A stretch of DNA of 64,000 nucleotides, from NCBI RefSeq assembly GCF_041381155.1, contig NC_091134.1, positions 55,997,944 to 56,061,943 on the forward strand, written 5' to 3'. How positions within the stretch are numbered: the stretch's first letter is position 1; each line of letters begins with the position of its first letter. The translations under genes and the position numbers were made by a program. Origin of the DNA: Argopecten irradians. Its lineage: Eukaryota; Mollusca; Bivalvia; Pectinida; Pectinidae. The notes under the pieces were generated by a model, which searched no databases, was not told the origin of the DNA, and worked only from the letters and a program-made list of their open reading frames with translations. Of this stretch, positions 1 to 11,258 are shown piece after piece.

Positions 1-81
1 TGTTTGGAAATAAGAATTCCAAGAATAATGAATTGAGTAAAGTTGGTTGCCTAGGTCTAATAGATTTTTTTCGAAATTATT

Positions 82-1740
82 ATGGAGGGTATTAGAATCT
101 TAACAGCAAATTGTCAGGGGTTGGGTGATAAACTAAAAAGGAAGGATGTTTTTCTCTTATTTAAGGGGAAAAATTACAATATTTACTGTTTGCAAGACAC
201 ACACTTCACAGAAGAAATGGAAAATTTAATACAAACAGAATGGGGCTATAACTGCTATTTCAATTCCTTTAAATCAAATGCTAGGGGTACAGCTATATTG
301 ATAAATAATAATTTTGATGTAAAGGTAATTAAGGAGAAAAAGAATTTAACAGGTAATTTTTTAGCTTTAGATTTAGAAATTGAAGGGAAAAAAACCACTT
401 TAATTACTTTGTATGGTCCAAATTCAGACACACCTTCATTTTATGATAAAATAGAAGAAACTGTTTCTGAATTTAATAATGAGTATTGTCTGATTTGTGG
501 TGATTTTAACCTGGTGCTCGACCCTGGCATAGATTATGACAAAAACTATAAACATGTGAATAATCCAAAGGCTCGTGACAAGATCATAGAAATTATAGAT
601 AATTTTGATTTAGTTGATGTCTTTAGAGATCAACATCCAGATACTGTAAGATATACATGGCGGAAATGTAGACCCATAAAACAAGCCAGATTAGATTTCT
701 TTTTAGTTTCAACAAATTTACTTCCAAGTGTTTGTAATTCAGGCATAGAGTCGGGTTATAGATCTGATCATTCCTTCCCAACTATTACATTGAAATTTAA
801 TGAATTTAAAAAAGGTAGAGGTCTGTGGAAATTTAATAACTCTTTGTTACACGACCAAAATTTTCTTGATACCATAAATAAAACTATTAAAGAAATAAAA
901 ACTCAATACTGTCTTCCTGTATACAATCTAGATATGACCGATACTATTCCGGATTCAGAGTTACAATTAGTAATAGATGATCAATTATTTTTGGAAACTC
1001 TATTATTGGAAATCAGAGGAAAAACAATCTCTTACTCATCATTTATTAAAAAGCAAAGTAGGTTAAGGGAAAAAGATCTCATGAACGAAATTCAGCATTT
1101 AGAAAATCAGACTGATATAGATGTAGAAAAGTTGAGTCAGAAAAAAAAAGATTTAGAGGACATTCGAATACATAAGATTAAAGGGAGTATAATAAGGGCA
1201 AAGGCTTTATGGATTGATGAAGGTGAAAAGCCAACACATTATTTTTGCAATTTAGAAAATAGGAACTTCACGTCAAAAACAATTCCAAAATTACAACGGG
1301 ATAATGGAGAAATAATCACAAAACAAGGGGATATTTTAAATGAGGTCAAATCTTTTTATGAACAGCTATATGGGATAGAAAGTGATATCAGGGACATTAA
1401 CTTAAATGAGTTTCTAGAAAACTATGAAGTCCCTAAATTAAACCGAGAAGAGGCAAATAGTTTAGAAGGTTTGTTAACTTTAAAAGAAGCTGCTAAAACA
1501 CTTAAAAACATGAAAAATAATAAGAGCCCTGGGTCAGATGGATTTACTTCAGAATTTTTTAAATGTTTTTGGAAGCAACTAGGAAATTTTATTGTACGGT
1601 CTATTAATTTTGGTTTTTTAAATGGTCAATTATCAGTTACCCAACGTCAGGGCATAATTACTTGCATACCTAAGGCAAATAAATCAAAATATTTCATAAA
1701 AAAATTGGAGACCAATCTCTCTTTTGAATATTGTTTATAA
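82..1740 (+). pseudogene. LINE-A ORF2, endonuclease domain and start of reverse transcriptase
   Basis: This 552-codon open stretch opens with an exonuclease-endonuclease-phosphatase fold. Visible motifs in order: NCQGLGDK near residue 9, LQDTHF (usually LQETHF, so the metal-binding Glu is an Asp here), YGPNS, CGDFN, a DFFL segment and SDHS around residue 230. In LINEs this domain nicks target DNA to prime reverse transcription. The C-terminal 80 residues hold the first RT block, with KSPGSDGFTSEFF near residue 475. The frame is lost near 1715-1740, and RT continues in the next frame from 1724. The ATG at 82 follows a short A/T leader and is only the first visible start. Upstream bases 1-81 show no ORF1. 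Confidence 0.88.
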
Positions 1741-2674
1741 AATTGCCTCTGGTTCAATAGCTTGTAGACTTAAATCAATTTTAGATAAATTAATAAACTC
1801 GGATCAGACAGGTTTTCAATCAGGACGCTACCTAGGGGAAAATACTCGCCTTGTATACGATATTATGCATTATACTGAGGAAAATAATATACCAGGAATG
1901 TTGTTACTAATTGATTTTGAAAAAGCGTTTGACTCGGTCTCTTGGAAGTTTATTGATGAAGTGTTTAACTATTTTAACTTTGGTAATGATTTTAGGAAAT
2001 GGGTCAAGATATTGCATGCTAACACCAATTCTGCTATAAATCAGGGGGGAAATTTGTCACCTTTTTTTGATATAAGACGTGGTTGTCGTCAAGGTGACCC
2101 AATTGCCCCATATATATTTATTCTTTGTGTAGAGATATTGGCTATACGTCTTAGAAATAATAGTAATATAAATGGTATAAATGTTAATAACTACCCCCTT
2201 CTGAATTCACAATATGCTGATGACACGTCATTAATATTAGATGGAACAGAGAAATCACTGAAGGGTGCGGTTGATGAACTGAATATTTTTGCAAAGGTTT
2301 CTGGTTTAAAAGTTAATAAGGGTAAAACTCAAGTAGTTTGGATAGGTAGCAAGAAATATAGTAGTGATGTCTTTCTACCAGATCTGAATTTTAAGTGGGG
2401 AGTGGATAAGTTTACACTACTCGGAATTGATTTTCATGTAGATTTGCATAAAATTCCTAAAATGAATTTCGATAAAAAGTTAATTAAACTTAAAGCTATA
2501 ATTAACAGTTGGAGTAAAAGAAAGCTTACTCCAATAGGGAAAGTCAGTATAATCAAATCATTATTGATATCACAGTTGAATCATCTATTTATTTCTTTAC
2601 CAAATCCTGAGGATAAATTTATTAAAGAGCTAAACTCCATTCTTTTTTCTTTTTTTATGGAATGGCAAAACTGA
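1724..2674 (+). pseudogene. LINE-A ORF2, reverse transcriptase core
   Basis: This frame carries the RT palm of the element. It has DQTGFQSGRYLGEN, then LIDFEKAFDSVSW with the first catalytic Asp, RRGCRQGDPIAPYIF, and the QYADDTSLIL box with the paired catalytic Asp residues near residue 163. A LLGIDF segment and a KLTPIGKVSIIKSLL segment follow, typical of the thumb of L1/Tx1 enzymes. All three catalytic Asp codons are intact. The frame is offset by one from the endonuclease frame and ends at a premature stop at 2672-2674, so the polypeptide cannot be made without frameshift repair. Confidence 0.88.
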
Positions 2675-2678
2675 CAAA

Positions 2679-3140
2679 GTGAAGAGAAATATAATTATTC
2701 AGAACTATATAGATGGTGGCCTTAAAATGTTCCATTTGGTATCATTTATCGAATCTTTAAAAATTGGATGGGTAAGAAGGATTTTCAGTTCAGAAGGGAA
2801 ATGGCTATGCATTTTAAAAACTTGGTTAATTCCTCATATTTTGGCAAACTGTGGTTGTGAATACATAAAACAAATTCAAACTCACAATAGTAATGTTTTT
2901 TGGAATGACGTTTTTAATGCATGGTACAAACTCAGGTTAAAGGAAGAACCGTACAAGAATAACAATTGTTCTTTGCTGAAAGCACCTTTGTGGTATAATA
3001 AGAATATAGTTGTTGGTAAAAAAACTGTGTTTTTTCGAAACTGGTTTAATAATGGTATTACGATAATAAATGATTTAATTAAGGATAAAAAAACTTGCTC
3101 CTTTTACTCTTTCGGAGAAATTCGGAGAGTTACATGGTAA
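2679..3140 (+). pseudogene. LINE-A ORF2, post-RT segment
   Basis: The RT frame breaks at 2674, and this third frame continues the L1/Tx1 C-terminal region. It has no catalytic motif, but carries the GGLKMFHLVSFIESLKIGWVRR type of segment that normally follows the thumb. It also contains Trp-rich stretches (WLCILKTWL, FRNWFNNGI). The frame stops at 3138-3140. Bases 3141-3261 bridge to the next open piece with stops in every frame. The segment is identified by position and composition rather than by a catalytic motif. Confidence 0.7.
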
Positions 3141-3261
3141 TGTTACAAACTATCTTCAGTTTCATGGAATATTAAGAAGTATTAAAAATTACCTTAAAAA
3201 TCATCATATTCCAAACAGTGTTTTACCATACCCAATTATACCTACAGATCTTGAAATTATT

Positions 3262-3729
3262 TTGAAAAGGAAGAAAGGTTCTCAAGACTTTTATAAAGTG
3301 CTTATTACATCTATACAGAAAAACACCAGTATATCTGCTCAGAGTAAGTGGGAAACTATTTTTGACTTCAATAATGATACATGGAAAAAGATATATTCTC
3401 TTCCATTCAAGGTAACTCTCAATACTAAATTCCAATGGTTTCAATTTCGAATAAACCATCATATTTTATCAACTAACTCTTTTATTTACAAGATTGGTCT
3501 CACAAATAACCCACATTGTACTTTTTGCATTATAGAAAGGGAGACAATTATCCATATTTTATGGGAATGTAATGAGGTTCAAAATTTTCTGACAAGCTTT
3601 GAAGATTTACTAGAAGTTATTTTTATTCCCTTTGCCGTAAATAAACAAGCAATGATATTTGGGCTATTTGAACCTACAGGGCTGTATAACAGAATTGACA
3701 ATGAAATTCTTCTTCTTATTAAACACTAC
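3262..3729 (+). pseudogene. LINE-A ORF2, zf-RVT-like C-terminal domain, interrupted
   Basis: This open piece has the Trp/Phe-rich and Cys/His signature that closes ORF2 in plant L1 and animal Tx1-group LINEs: KFQWFQFRINHHILST, then HCTFC, an intervening His (IIHILW) and a Cys (WEC). The arrangement fits a zinc-binding zf-RVT-like domain. Coding ends abruptly at 3729, where a TAC trinucleotide borders the inverted-repeat element starting TAGGCC. The same TAC recurs at 7097-7099, and the LINE frame resumes directly behind it. Confidence 0.8.
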
Positions 3730-5033
3730 TAGGCCATGGGCTAGGAGGGTCCCACATGCACCCCCCCCCAAACCTCCGAACCAATATTTTTCTGAACCCT
3801 TATGACCCACTGATCACAAATCCAAATGTTAACATTGCATAAGTTGGGATGAACTTCCGGTTATGACGTCATCAAGATGGCCGCCATCTCGAATTTCACT
3901 AAAAATTGAAAATAGTCATAACATTAACATTTTTCAACCGAAGTAGACAAATGAGGTATCAAAATGACCACAATAGAACAACAAATACATATCAGGACCA
4001 AAAAATCCAATATATGTAGTGATTTCTACGCAGGAAATGAAAACATCGGATTTAAAGCTCAAAAATGGTGATTTTTCAGCAAATTTTTCATATTTTGTTT
4101 GACGCAGCAAAAATGTTTCCCAACAGCAATCTATTATTTCTAATAAGTTTTTTGACCACTTGTCAATCAGTTTAAGCAACAAAAACAACCAAAACCAATG
4201 TTAACATCGTATAAGTTCCGGTTATGATGTCATCAAGATGGCCACCATCTCGAATTTCACTGAAAAAAGAAAAATAGTCATAACATTGACATTTTTCAAC
4301 TGAAGTAGACAAATGAGGTATCAAAATGACCACAATAGAACAACAAATACATGTCGTGACCAAATAAGCCAATATATGTAGTGATTTGAACGCAGGAAAT
4401 GAAAAAAATAATATTTTAAGCTCAAAAATGGTAATTTTTCAGCATTTTTTCATATTTGGCTTGACGCAGCAAAATTGTTTCCCAACAACAAATTGTTATT
4501 CACAATCAATTATTTGACCTCTTATCAATCTGTTAAAACAACAACAACAAAAATATATAGAAATGCAAAAGAGATTTGTTATACCATCATTTGGTTTACA
4601 AAACATCACCTGATGCGGCATATAATTGTTATTTTTTCCAAACCGCTAACACTAGTTTCCTGGTGTCTTGGAATTTCCTGAATATAACATTGGCTATTGA
4701 CGATTTATATCTTAACAAATTTGAATTTAAAGTTGGCTGAATATCTAAGTGGGACTTCAAAATAATCCATTTTCATGCTCGAAATGTTGTAGACTAGTAG
4801 CCTCTCAAACTGAATTATTACAGCAAAACGCTAACTAATAGCGATAGCTATATCAAATTAAAGTTCCGTAAATACCATGACACTTTTCGAAACATATTGT
4901 GTCTTTTAGAATGAGCACATCCATTGTTTATTTCCTGTGTATAACGCAAGATATAAGATGGTTACTGCAGTGTCACATATTTCATTCACTAGTTCTTAAT
5001 GCTAATCATTTTCGTTGTGCGTGCTTTCTCGCC
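3730..5033. repeat. Left inverted arm with two ~350-bp direct subrepeats
   Basis: The left arm contains two diverged direct copies of a unit beginning CCGGTTATGACGTCATC, near 3855 and 4208. Each carries TGACGTCA (TGATGTCA in the second copy) next to AAGATGGC, then a block ending in GACGCAGCAAAA and CAACAAC runs. The inner third (about 4560-5033) is less well matched and longer than its partner in the right arm, which has lost sequence. The small open frame on the minus strand at 4172-4372 is a by-product of the repeat and reappears as its mirror image in the other arm. Confidence 0.85.
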
Positions 5034-5971
5034 AGAGTGTCGTCTTCGACCTCGGTGACCTGATGTGACATTACATTACCGGGTTACCATCGTGGTTCTA
5101 ACTTGTCAACTGTCCATGGTCAGAGTTAATATCAGAAACATCGGCTTCAGGGATGTGGGAGCTCTTCCTGTTTCCAACCTAGTTTCACCTAGATTCACAT
5201 ATCGTATATGATGTTCCAGACTTCCCCGGCATGATGGAAAAGACACCAGATCAACATTCTGCGGAGGGTTGAGTTGGTTCTCCTTAATTCGTATGAAGCA
5301 CAATTCCTAATTCTTGTGAACTTCAGTGACCATAGGTGGCACAGGTGGATTCTTTGAGGTCATAATTGAGGTCTGCAGTGAAGTTTCACTCTTTGCCAAG
5401 TCTGGAAAGCACTTTAGAGAACTTTTTACTGGAGAGTCTTCAATGGTCTCTTTGCGAATACACCAGATGTGACACAACCAGCACCTTCAAGGGAGTGGGA
5501 AAAGTCATACCAATGAAAAACATTTAACATTTATGCCCTCATTAATGACCTCGATGATATCACCTGTGCCATTTATGGTTGCACGAGGGTCCACAAGATT
5601 GATGAATAGTACTTCATACGAATTATGGAGTTATGTGCTTAAGAGAACCAATTCCACCATTGGAAGAATGTGCATCTGGTGTAATTTCCATTATGCCGGA
5701 GAAGTCTGAAACAGCATATACGTACGATATGTTAGAATCTGAAAGAGATCCCACATCCCTGAACCTGTTGTTCCTGATATGAAATCTGGTCATGGATGGG
5801 TCATAAAAGGCTAGAACAACACTGGTAATGCAGTGTCACATGAGCTCATCGACATCAAAGACGTCGATCTGGCTTTTGACGAATTGGATACTGATATCTC
5901 GAGTACTCTGATTCGGACTGCATGTACCAGCTACCAGATATGCCGAGTCTCTTCAGTGGATAGGTCGGTGA
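5034..5971. other. Unpaired centre of the inverted-repeat element
   Basis: About 940 bp lie between the arms. There is no open frame above 65 codons on either strand and no recognisable transposase motif. The composition (CAGTGACC, CCTGATATG, TCATGGATGG stretches) is less AT-rich than the arms. It may be a captured or decayed fragment. I cannot assign it. Confidence 0.6.
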
Positions 5972-7096
5972 GGCGAGAAAGCACGCACAATGATAATGGT
6001 TATCATTGAGAACACGTGAAAGACATATTAGTGACATTGTAGTAACCATATGACATTTTGTTTATGCTATGCATAAGAAATAAACAATGAATGTGCTCAT
6101 TTTCAAAGACACAAATGCTTTGGGAACTGTTAATGATATTAACGGAAACACAGCCTTAGCTTAGGTTACATTTGTTACGCTATCAGTAGGTGTTGTGTTA
6201 TTTTTGAGACGCTGCTAATCTACAAAATTGAGGGTATAACAATAATTCTTTTTTTGCATTTCTATATATTTTTGTTGTTGTTGTTTTAACAGATTGATAA
6301 GAGGTCAAATAACTGATTGTGAATAACAATTTGTTGTTGGGAAACAATTTTGCTGTGTCAAGCCAAATATGAAAAAATGCTGAAAAATTACCATTTTTGA
6401 GCTTAAAATATTATTTTTTTTACATTTCCTGCGTTCAAATCACTACATATATTGGCTTATTTGGTCACGACATGTATTTGTTGTTCTATTGTGGTCATTT
6501 TGATACCTCATTTGTCTACTTCAGTTGAAAAATGTCAATGTTATGACTATTTTTCTTTTTTCAGTGAAATTCGAGATGGTGGCCATCTTGATGACGTCAT
6601 AACCGGAATTTATACGATGTTAACATTGGTTTTGGTTGTTTTTGTTGCTTAAACTGATTGACAAGTGGTCAAAAAACTTATTAGAAATAATAGATTGCTG
6701 TTGGGAAACATTTTTGCTGCGTCAAACAAAATATGAAAAATTTGCTAAAAAGTCACCATTTTTGAGCTTTAAATCCGATGTTTTCATTTCCTGCGTAGAA
6801 ATCACTACATATATTGGATTTTTTGGTCCTGATATGTATTTGTTGTTCTATTGTGGTCATTTTGATACCTCATTTGTCTACTTCGGTTGAAAAATGTTAA
6901 TGTTATGACTATTTTTCAATTTTTAGTGAAATTCGAGATGGCGGCCATCTTGATGACGTCATAACCGGAAGTTCATCCCAACTTATGCAATGTTAACATT
7001 TGGATTTGTGATCAGTGGGTCATAAGGGTTCAGAAAAATATTGGTTCGGAGGTTTGGGGGGGGGGTGCATGTGGGACCCTCCTAGCCCATGGCCTA
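5972..7096. repeat. Right inverted arm
   Basis: This is the reverse complement of the left arm, best conserved over the outer 850 bp, where it matches almost base for base and includes both subrepeats. The inner boundary is GGCGAGAAAGCACGCAC, the mirror of 5017-5033. It is about 180 bp shorter than the left arm because of a deletion near 6130-6260. The outer end reads CCCATGGCCTA followed by TAC. Confidence 0.85.
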
Positions 7097-7099
7097 TAC

Positions 7100-7270
7100 A
7101 TATATAGAACCAGATGCTTACATGGTTCATTAAATGTTATGGTTTTGGTTAATTTGATTCAAGATTACTATAAAGTACAGAGACACATTGCTTACAGTAA
7201 AGGGGAGTATTTTCATGCAAAATTTGTTAACGAATGGAAAAAGTGGATAAAACTTGTTGAACTTGACTAA
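7100..7270 (+). pseudogene. LINE-A ORF2, 3' terminal fragment behind the insertion
   Basis: Directly behind the second TAC copy the LINE frame continues as an open stretch with the basic, aromatic composition usual for the ORF2 C terminus (IQDYYKVQRHIAYSKGEYF and a WKKW segment). It ends at TAA 7268-7270. It is in frame with the piece ending at 3729 once the insert and one TAC are discounted. This ties both halves to one LINE and confirms the insertion boundaries. No poly(A) or tandem 3' tail is evident right after the stop. Confidence 0.75.
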
Positions 7271-7391
7271 ATTAACTCGGTCATGCTATACACATATTTA
7301 AAATTACATGTACATACATCTTTAATATCAGTTAAGCTTTTCTACTTGCATAATTATATAAGTAATGAGCCATAATATCTGAAAGTCTGAC

Positions 7392-7527
7392 CTCTCTCCC
7401 CTCTTCCTTCTTCTCTCTCTCTCTCTCTCTCCCTCTCTCTCTCTCCCCCCTGTCTCTCTCTCATTGTGTGTGTCTTTTATATGTGTGTGTTTTGTACATG
7501 TGTGTGTGTGTGTGTGGGTGTGTGTCA
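7392..7527. repeat. Compound (CT)n / (GT)n microsatellite
   Basis: Runs of CTCTCT change at about 7463 into interrupted TGTGTG runs ending near 7527. Open frames here translate to TH or RE repeats and are not genes. Confidence 0.95.
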
Positions 7528-8814
7528 AGTATGTCCACTTGCCAGTGTTTTGTAAGTAAATCTCGATGTGTCAGAGACTTATTTTTTTTTTTTATTTTTT
7601 TTTATCACATTTAAAAGTGTAATGATTAGGGCATGCTAATAATGAAAATATATATTGAAGTCATGTTGAAATGTAATGTTATGGTAGTATGCTTGTAGGG
7701 TGATAGATGATAAGGATGAATAATGTAATTGTGTTGATGATAAGTACAGAAATGATACAGTGATTTTATGATGAAGGATGATGTGTTTGTTGACCAGGAT
7801 GATAATCCTATTGATATCATATTGAATGATGATGTAAGTGTATATGATGATTATAAATATTATAAGGATGATGACTCATGATGATAATATTATATTCATG
7901 TCATGTTGAATGAGGATGTGAGTGGGTTGATTGTGTATGATTATCTTGGACGAGTTAATAATATATTGGTAGATGTATGCTTAATTAATGACGATGTGAG
8001 TATGATTGATGATCATTGATGAGCCTGTGGGATGTGAATGTGATGGTCAATTTTTGAGGATGTTTATAATACCTAAAGATGGCAATATATTGAAATTATG
8101 CTGAATATGATTTGAGGAGGTGTGTATGATGTGAGTGAGATAACCATGTATCTGTATATGTAAAATCTTCGAAAATAAAATAAATATAAAAAATAAAGAA
8201 TAAAAGTTAACTTTTTAATCAAATAATCATCCAAATAATATAATGTTAAATGAATAAACAATAAAAGTCAAGACAATTGACTGCAATGCCAGCCAGAATA
8301 AAATGATAGATCACGATTCTCTGTAATCGTATCTTGCTTAGCAAGGTTTTTATAGAATCAAATGCTACCATGTCATAATATGATATTTTACTATGATATA
8401 TATAGATAGTGAAAATGTCAGTGGAATTACTGCGTTGCTACGAAAGGAAACTGAAATGACAATGACAAATGAAATGCGATTTTTTTACGTCACCCAGATA
8501 ATTTACTGGTAAAACTTTATAAAGTTATTAAATATAACATCGTTGACACGTATTCAGATGTTCGATTGTTATGCATTTTACAAACAATACGCATAATAGT
8601 CCTAGTCCGTGATGAACCGGCTTCAGCTTCTGGTGAACAAAAAAGGATATTTATGAGAAGACATAGGGATGCTATTTATTTTGGTATTGTCTTTGATGCA
8701 GTCTCATATATAAGATTACGTGTAAACAGACAAATTAAGAAAGGACAATCCTACAGTGTCGATTATTTAGAGCAATCAGAAGCAAAGGAGTGAAACTTTA
8801 AAAAGACAAGAGAG
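7528..8814. other. Non-coding stretch, GATGA/TGATGA-rich
   Basis: From about 7620 to 8060 the sequence is a degenerate GATGATAATG-type repeat. The remainder is AT-rich with no supported gene. Small open frames at 7626, 8073 and 8566 lack any recognisable motif. Confidence 0.6.
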
Positions 8815-9069
8815 AGACAATAATAATTGGCGACATACTGACGCATACATGGACATGGACATGTTACAGCTTTATTAATAGGATTTCAGTTTTCTTATGC
8901 GTCTCTTTGACTTGGATGCTTGTTTCACTTTTTGAGCCCATCTCTATAGTCTATGGCAGTGCAAATTTTTTCGATGTAATCTGTCTCCATCGGAGAGCGA
9001 AACATCCCTGTTTCTTCATGCCAAGAATATCACAGCAAAATATTAGAGGATTATATGTTATACTTGATC
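8815..9069. repeat. Rearranged LTR/flank copy
   Basis: Two parts are joined. 8815-8855 is an inverted piece from the middle of the Gypsy-1 LTR (rc of about 9964-10003). 8861-9069 is a near-identical direct copy of 9746-9955, that is, the 5' flank of Gypsy-1 plus its first 26 LTR bases. After 9069 the sequence diverges. The identical small open frames at 8907 and 9793 come from this duplication and are not gene evidence. Confidence 0.8.
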
Positions 9070-9745
9070 GACGAATAAAGCAACCATACTTGGTATGTGG
9101 GATTGATTACTGGCGCTAGACAATGCTTGAAAGCCTACTGGCTTTAATTAGCTTACGTAACAATGAACACATTATCAAACCAGGCTGGCTGCATATATTA
9201 CAGTTCCGGAATTTGGCATTATATTTATATATTTTTTATTCTAAGAACATATTCATTTCTGCATATAGAGCAAAAAGCGGACTGATTGACTGAAGTGTTC
9301 TTTGATCTTGATATAACCGAAACTTGAACACAAAACCCAAGACTGTGTATCTAGCCCGTGAGGCGAAAATCTTTGCGTTATTTGGCGTTTTATTTGTACA
9401 TAAAATAATTTAAAATGTCACACAATATCTGTACAAAAGAAATAAGATAATAGATTGGTTCAAGACTACCACTAAACAACCAAGACGAATGATTCTGGTT
9501 GTGTTTTGTCAGAAGTTGTCGTTGAGATATATTGTGCTTAATTCTTTGTTCTAAAGTCTATGGATATAGATATTGATTTAAATGCATTTATCCAAATATA
9601 AATGATAAATGCAGGTTAAAACAAACAATTCTCTGGGACAGCTGATCGCCGATTAGCTGTCCCAGCTTAGCGGGGGTGCGTCCTTAATATCCAAAGAACA
9701 AGTCCCTTTAAGATTTTATATAGCTAAGCATCTCACTGCCTCTGA
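9070..9745. other. Non-coding spacer
   Basis: AT-rich sequence with no supported open frame or repeat. There is a short inverted pair around 9637-9665 (GGGACAGCTGATCG and CGATTAGCTGTCCC). Confidence 0.5.
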
Positions 9746-9955
9746 ATGTTACAGCGTTTATTAATAGGATTTCAGTTTTCTTATGCGTCTCTTTGACTTG
9801 GATGCTTGTTTCACTTTTTGAGCCCATCTCTATAGTCTATGGCAGTGCAAATTTTTTCGATGTAATCTGTCTCCATCGGAGAGCGAAACATCCCTGTTTC
9901 TTCATGCCAAGAATATCACAGCAAAATATTAGAGGATTATATGTTATACTTGATC
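9746..9955. repeat. Second copy of the 210-bp flank/LTR duplication
   Basis: It matches 8861-9069 except for about one indel near ACAGC(G)TTTATT. It spans the 5' flank of Gypsy-1 and runs 26 bases into the LTR, so the duplication probably post-dates the insertion. Confidence 0.8.
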
Positions 9956-10090
9956 ATGTATGTGTCCATGTATGCGTCAGTATGTCGCCAATTATTATTG
10001 TCTACATCTAATTCACTTTGTGTGTCTTTTCAGACCGTGTTCATTACTGAATAAACACCTTATGAAATAAACGGACTTGAGCCCCATTTA
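9930..10090 (+). repeat. Gypsy-1 5' LTR
   Basis: 161 bp, from TAGAGGATTATATG to GAGCCCCATTTA. It differs from the 3' copy at a handful of sites (for example GCGTCAGTATG versus GCGACATTATG, and GAAATAAACGG versus GCAGTAAATGG). It contains an AATAAA. Confidence 0.85.
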
Positions 10091-11258
10091 TGAAAACGGT
10101 GAGAGATCTCTACAATTCATCCTACCACATCGCCACAATGCCAGCTGTTGCCTGCCCTATCCCCGACTGCGACTTTGTCACGGAGGACCTGAACGCCACT
10201 ATCGTTGCGGCACTCATCATGGCTCACTCCGCTGTACACAACTCGGGACAAGCAGCAAAAGTTGAGAAAGTCAAGCGACCAACGCTCAGCGCCGCAGGAA
10301 CAAGTGAAGAGTAGGCCTACTTTGAATCCCGCTGCTCTGATTCCGTTAGTGTCACGAAAATAACGGGACGCGATAAAGTAGTTCAGCTACTTGAATGTTG
10401 TGACGAACCACTCCGCAAGGATTTAACTCGATCTGTTGGTGGTAGTCTCGCGGACAAACCTGTTGAAGAGGTTTTAACAGCCATTAAAAAGCTAGCAGTG
10501 CGCGAGGAAAACAATGGTCGCAAGAGTAGCATTACATAACATGCGACAGGATCGCGACGAAACCGTCCGAAGCTATGGTGCCCGTCTTAATGGACAAGCC
10601 GGTGTCTGCAAGTTTGTAATGAATGTCCTGGATGTGCGAACGACGTCAATTACACTGATGCTATCATGCGCGATGTCCTAACACGCGGGATTCTGACCCG
10701 GAAATACAGCTTGATCTGCTCGGACACAAGAATCAGGACATGACTCTCGAGGAAGTATTCCGATTCGTAGAGGCAAAGGAAGCCGGTAAGCGTTCTGCTT
10801 CTAGACTATCCGACTCCCACCCGGTTGAGGCTGCCAACAGTTCATACAGGAGAGGCAAGTTTGACAGATTACCACCAAAGGATACATCTAACAAGACAGA
10901 TCGATGTGCGTATTGTGGAAAGAAGGGTCACGGCAAATCGGCCCCTGCTCGAATTCGCAAAACCGAGTGTACAGCGTATGGACACACGTGTGAGCATTGT
11001 CATCGACAATATCATTTTGAAATTTTGTGCAGAAGTAAGGATAATCCAAAACCATCTGATCGAGGCGCAATTTCTGGAAGTACATTATTTGACGCTCTGT
11101 GTACTGCTCAAGACTACCATTGTACCGTTAGCGAGTCCGGCATGGAACGTTCTATCCGTTTTGATCATCACATCTACGATGAACTGACAAATTCCTGGGT
11201 GAAAAAAACGATCACAACCACAACCATTTGTGAATGTCAAGGCTCTTGTTACACGTGA
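10090..11258 (+). pseudogene. Gypsy-1 gag region with zinc-knuckle-like Cys/His cluster
   Basis: The coding signal begins at the ATG at 10090 (alternatively 10138, ATGCCAGC) and moves through several frames to 11258. The 10740-11258 frame holds the nucleocapsid-like end: CAYCGKKGHGKS then a second CEHCHRQYHFEILC cluster. The first knuckle lacks the final Cys seen in intact CX2CX4HX4C motifs. Gag packages the element RNA into cytoplasmic particles. Between 10317 and 10740 stops occur in all frames, so the reading depends on at least two frameshifts. It leads into the protease frame with a 29-bp overlap. Confidence 0.75.

Larger units (their letters stand above)
3730..7096. mobile_element. Long-inverted-repeat (foldback-type) DNA element with TAC target duplication
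   Basis: The left end starts TAGGCCATGGGCTAGGAGGG and the right end finishes with its exact reverse complement. TAC flanks it at 3727-3729 and 7097-7099, a 3-bp target duplication. The arms (3730-5033 and 5972-7096) are over 1 kb each, so nearly the whole element could fold on itself. A 3-bp duplication is known for PIF/Harbinger and CACTA transposons, but no transposase is visible, so the superfamily is open. The element is non-autonomous. It lies in the zf-RVT coding part of LINE-A and is younger than that LINE. Confidence 0.85.
1..7270 (+). mobile_element. LINE-A: decayed Tx1/L1-type non-LTR retrotransposon
   Basis: Seen: an apurinic-endonuclease-like domain, then a reverse transcriptase, then a Cys/His C-terminal segment, all on the plus strand but in several reading frames. 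Known: this order with a zf-RVT-like C terminus is the ORF2 layout of L1/Tx1-group LINEs, which nick DNA and reverse-transcribe their RNA at the target site. The 5' end and ORF1 lie outside or are missing. The ORF is split at 3729/7097 by an inverted-repeat element. With that insert and one TAC copy set aside, the frame continues to a TAA at 7268-7270. At least three frameshifts make it inactive. The assignment to LINE is firm, the exact clade less so. Confidence 0.9.

Noticed and set aside
4172-4372. Small proteins of 66 and 84 residues, seen again at 6452 and 6636
   Set aside because: They are mirror images in the two arms of the inverted-repeat element and have no motif. Conservation is explained by the repeat itself.
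7328-7528. Open frame of His-Thr and Arg-Glu repeats
   Set aside because: Translation of a CT/GT microsatellite.
8907-10011. Two nearly identical 70-72-codon open frames
   Set aside because: They arise from the 210-bp duplication and end at different places. The identity reflects DNA duplication, not selection.
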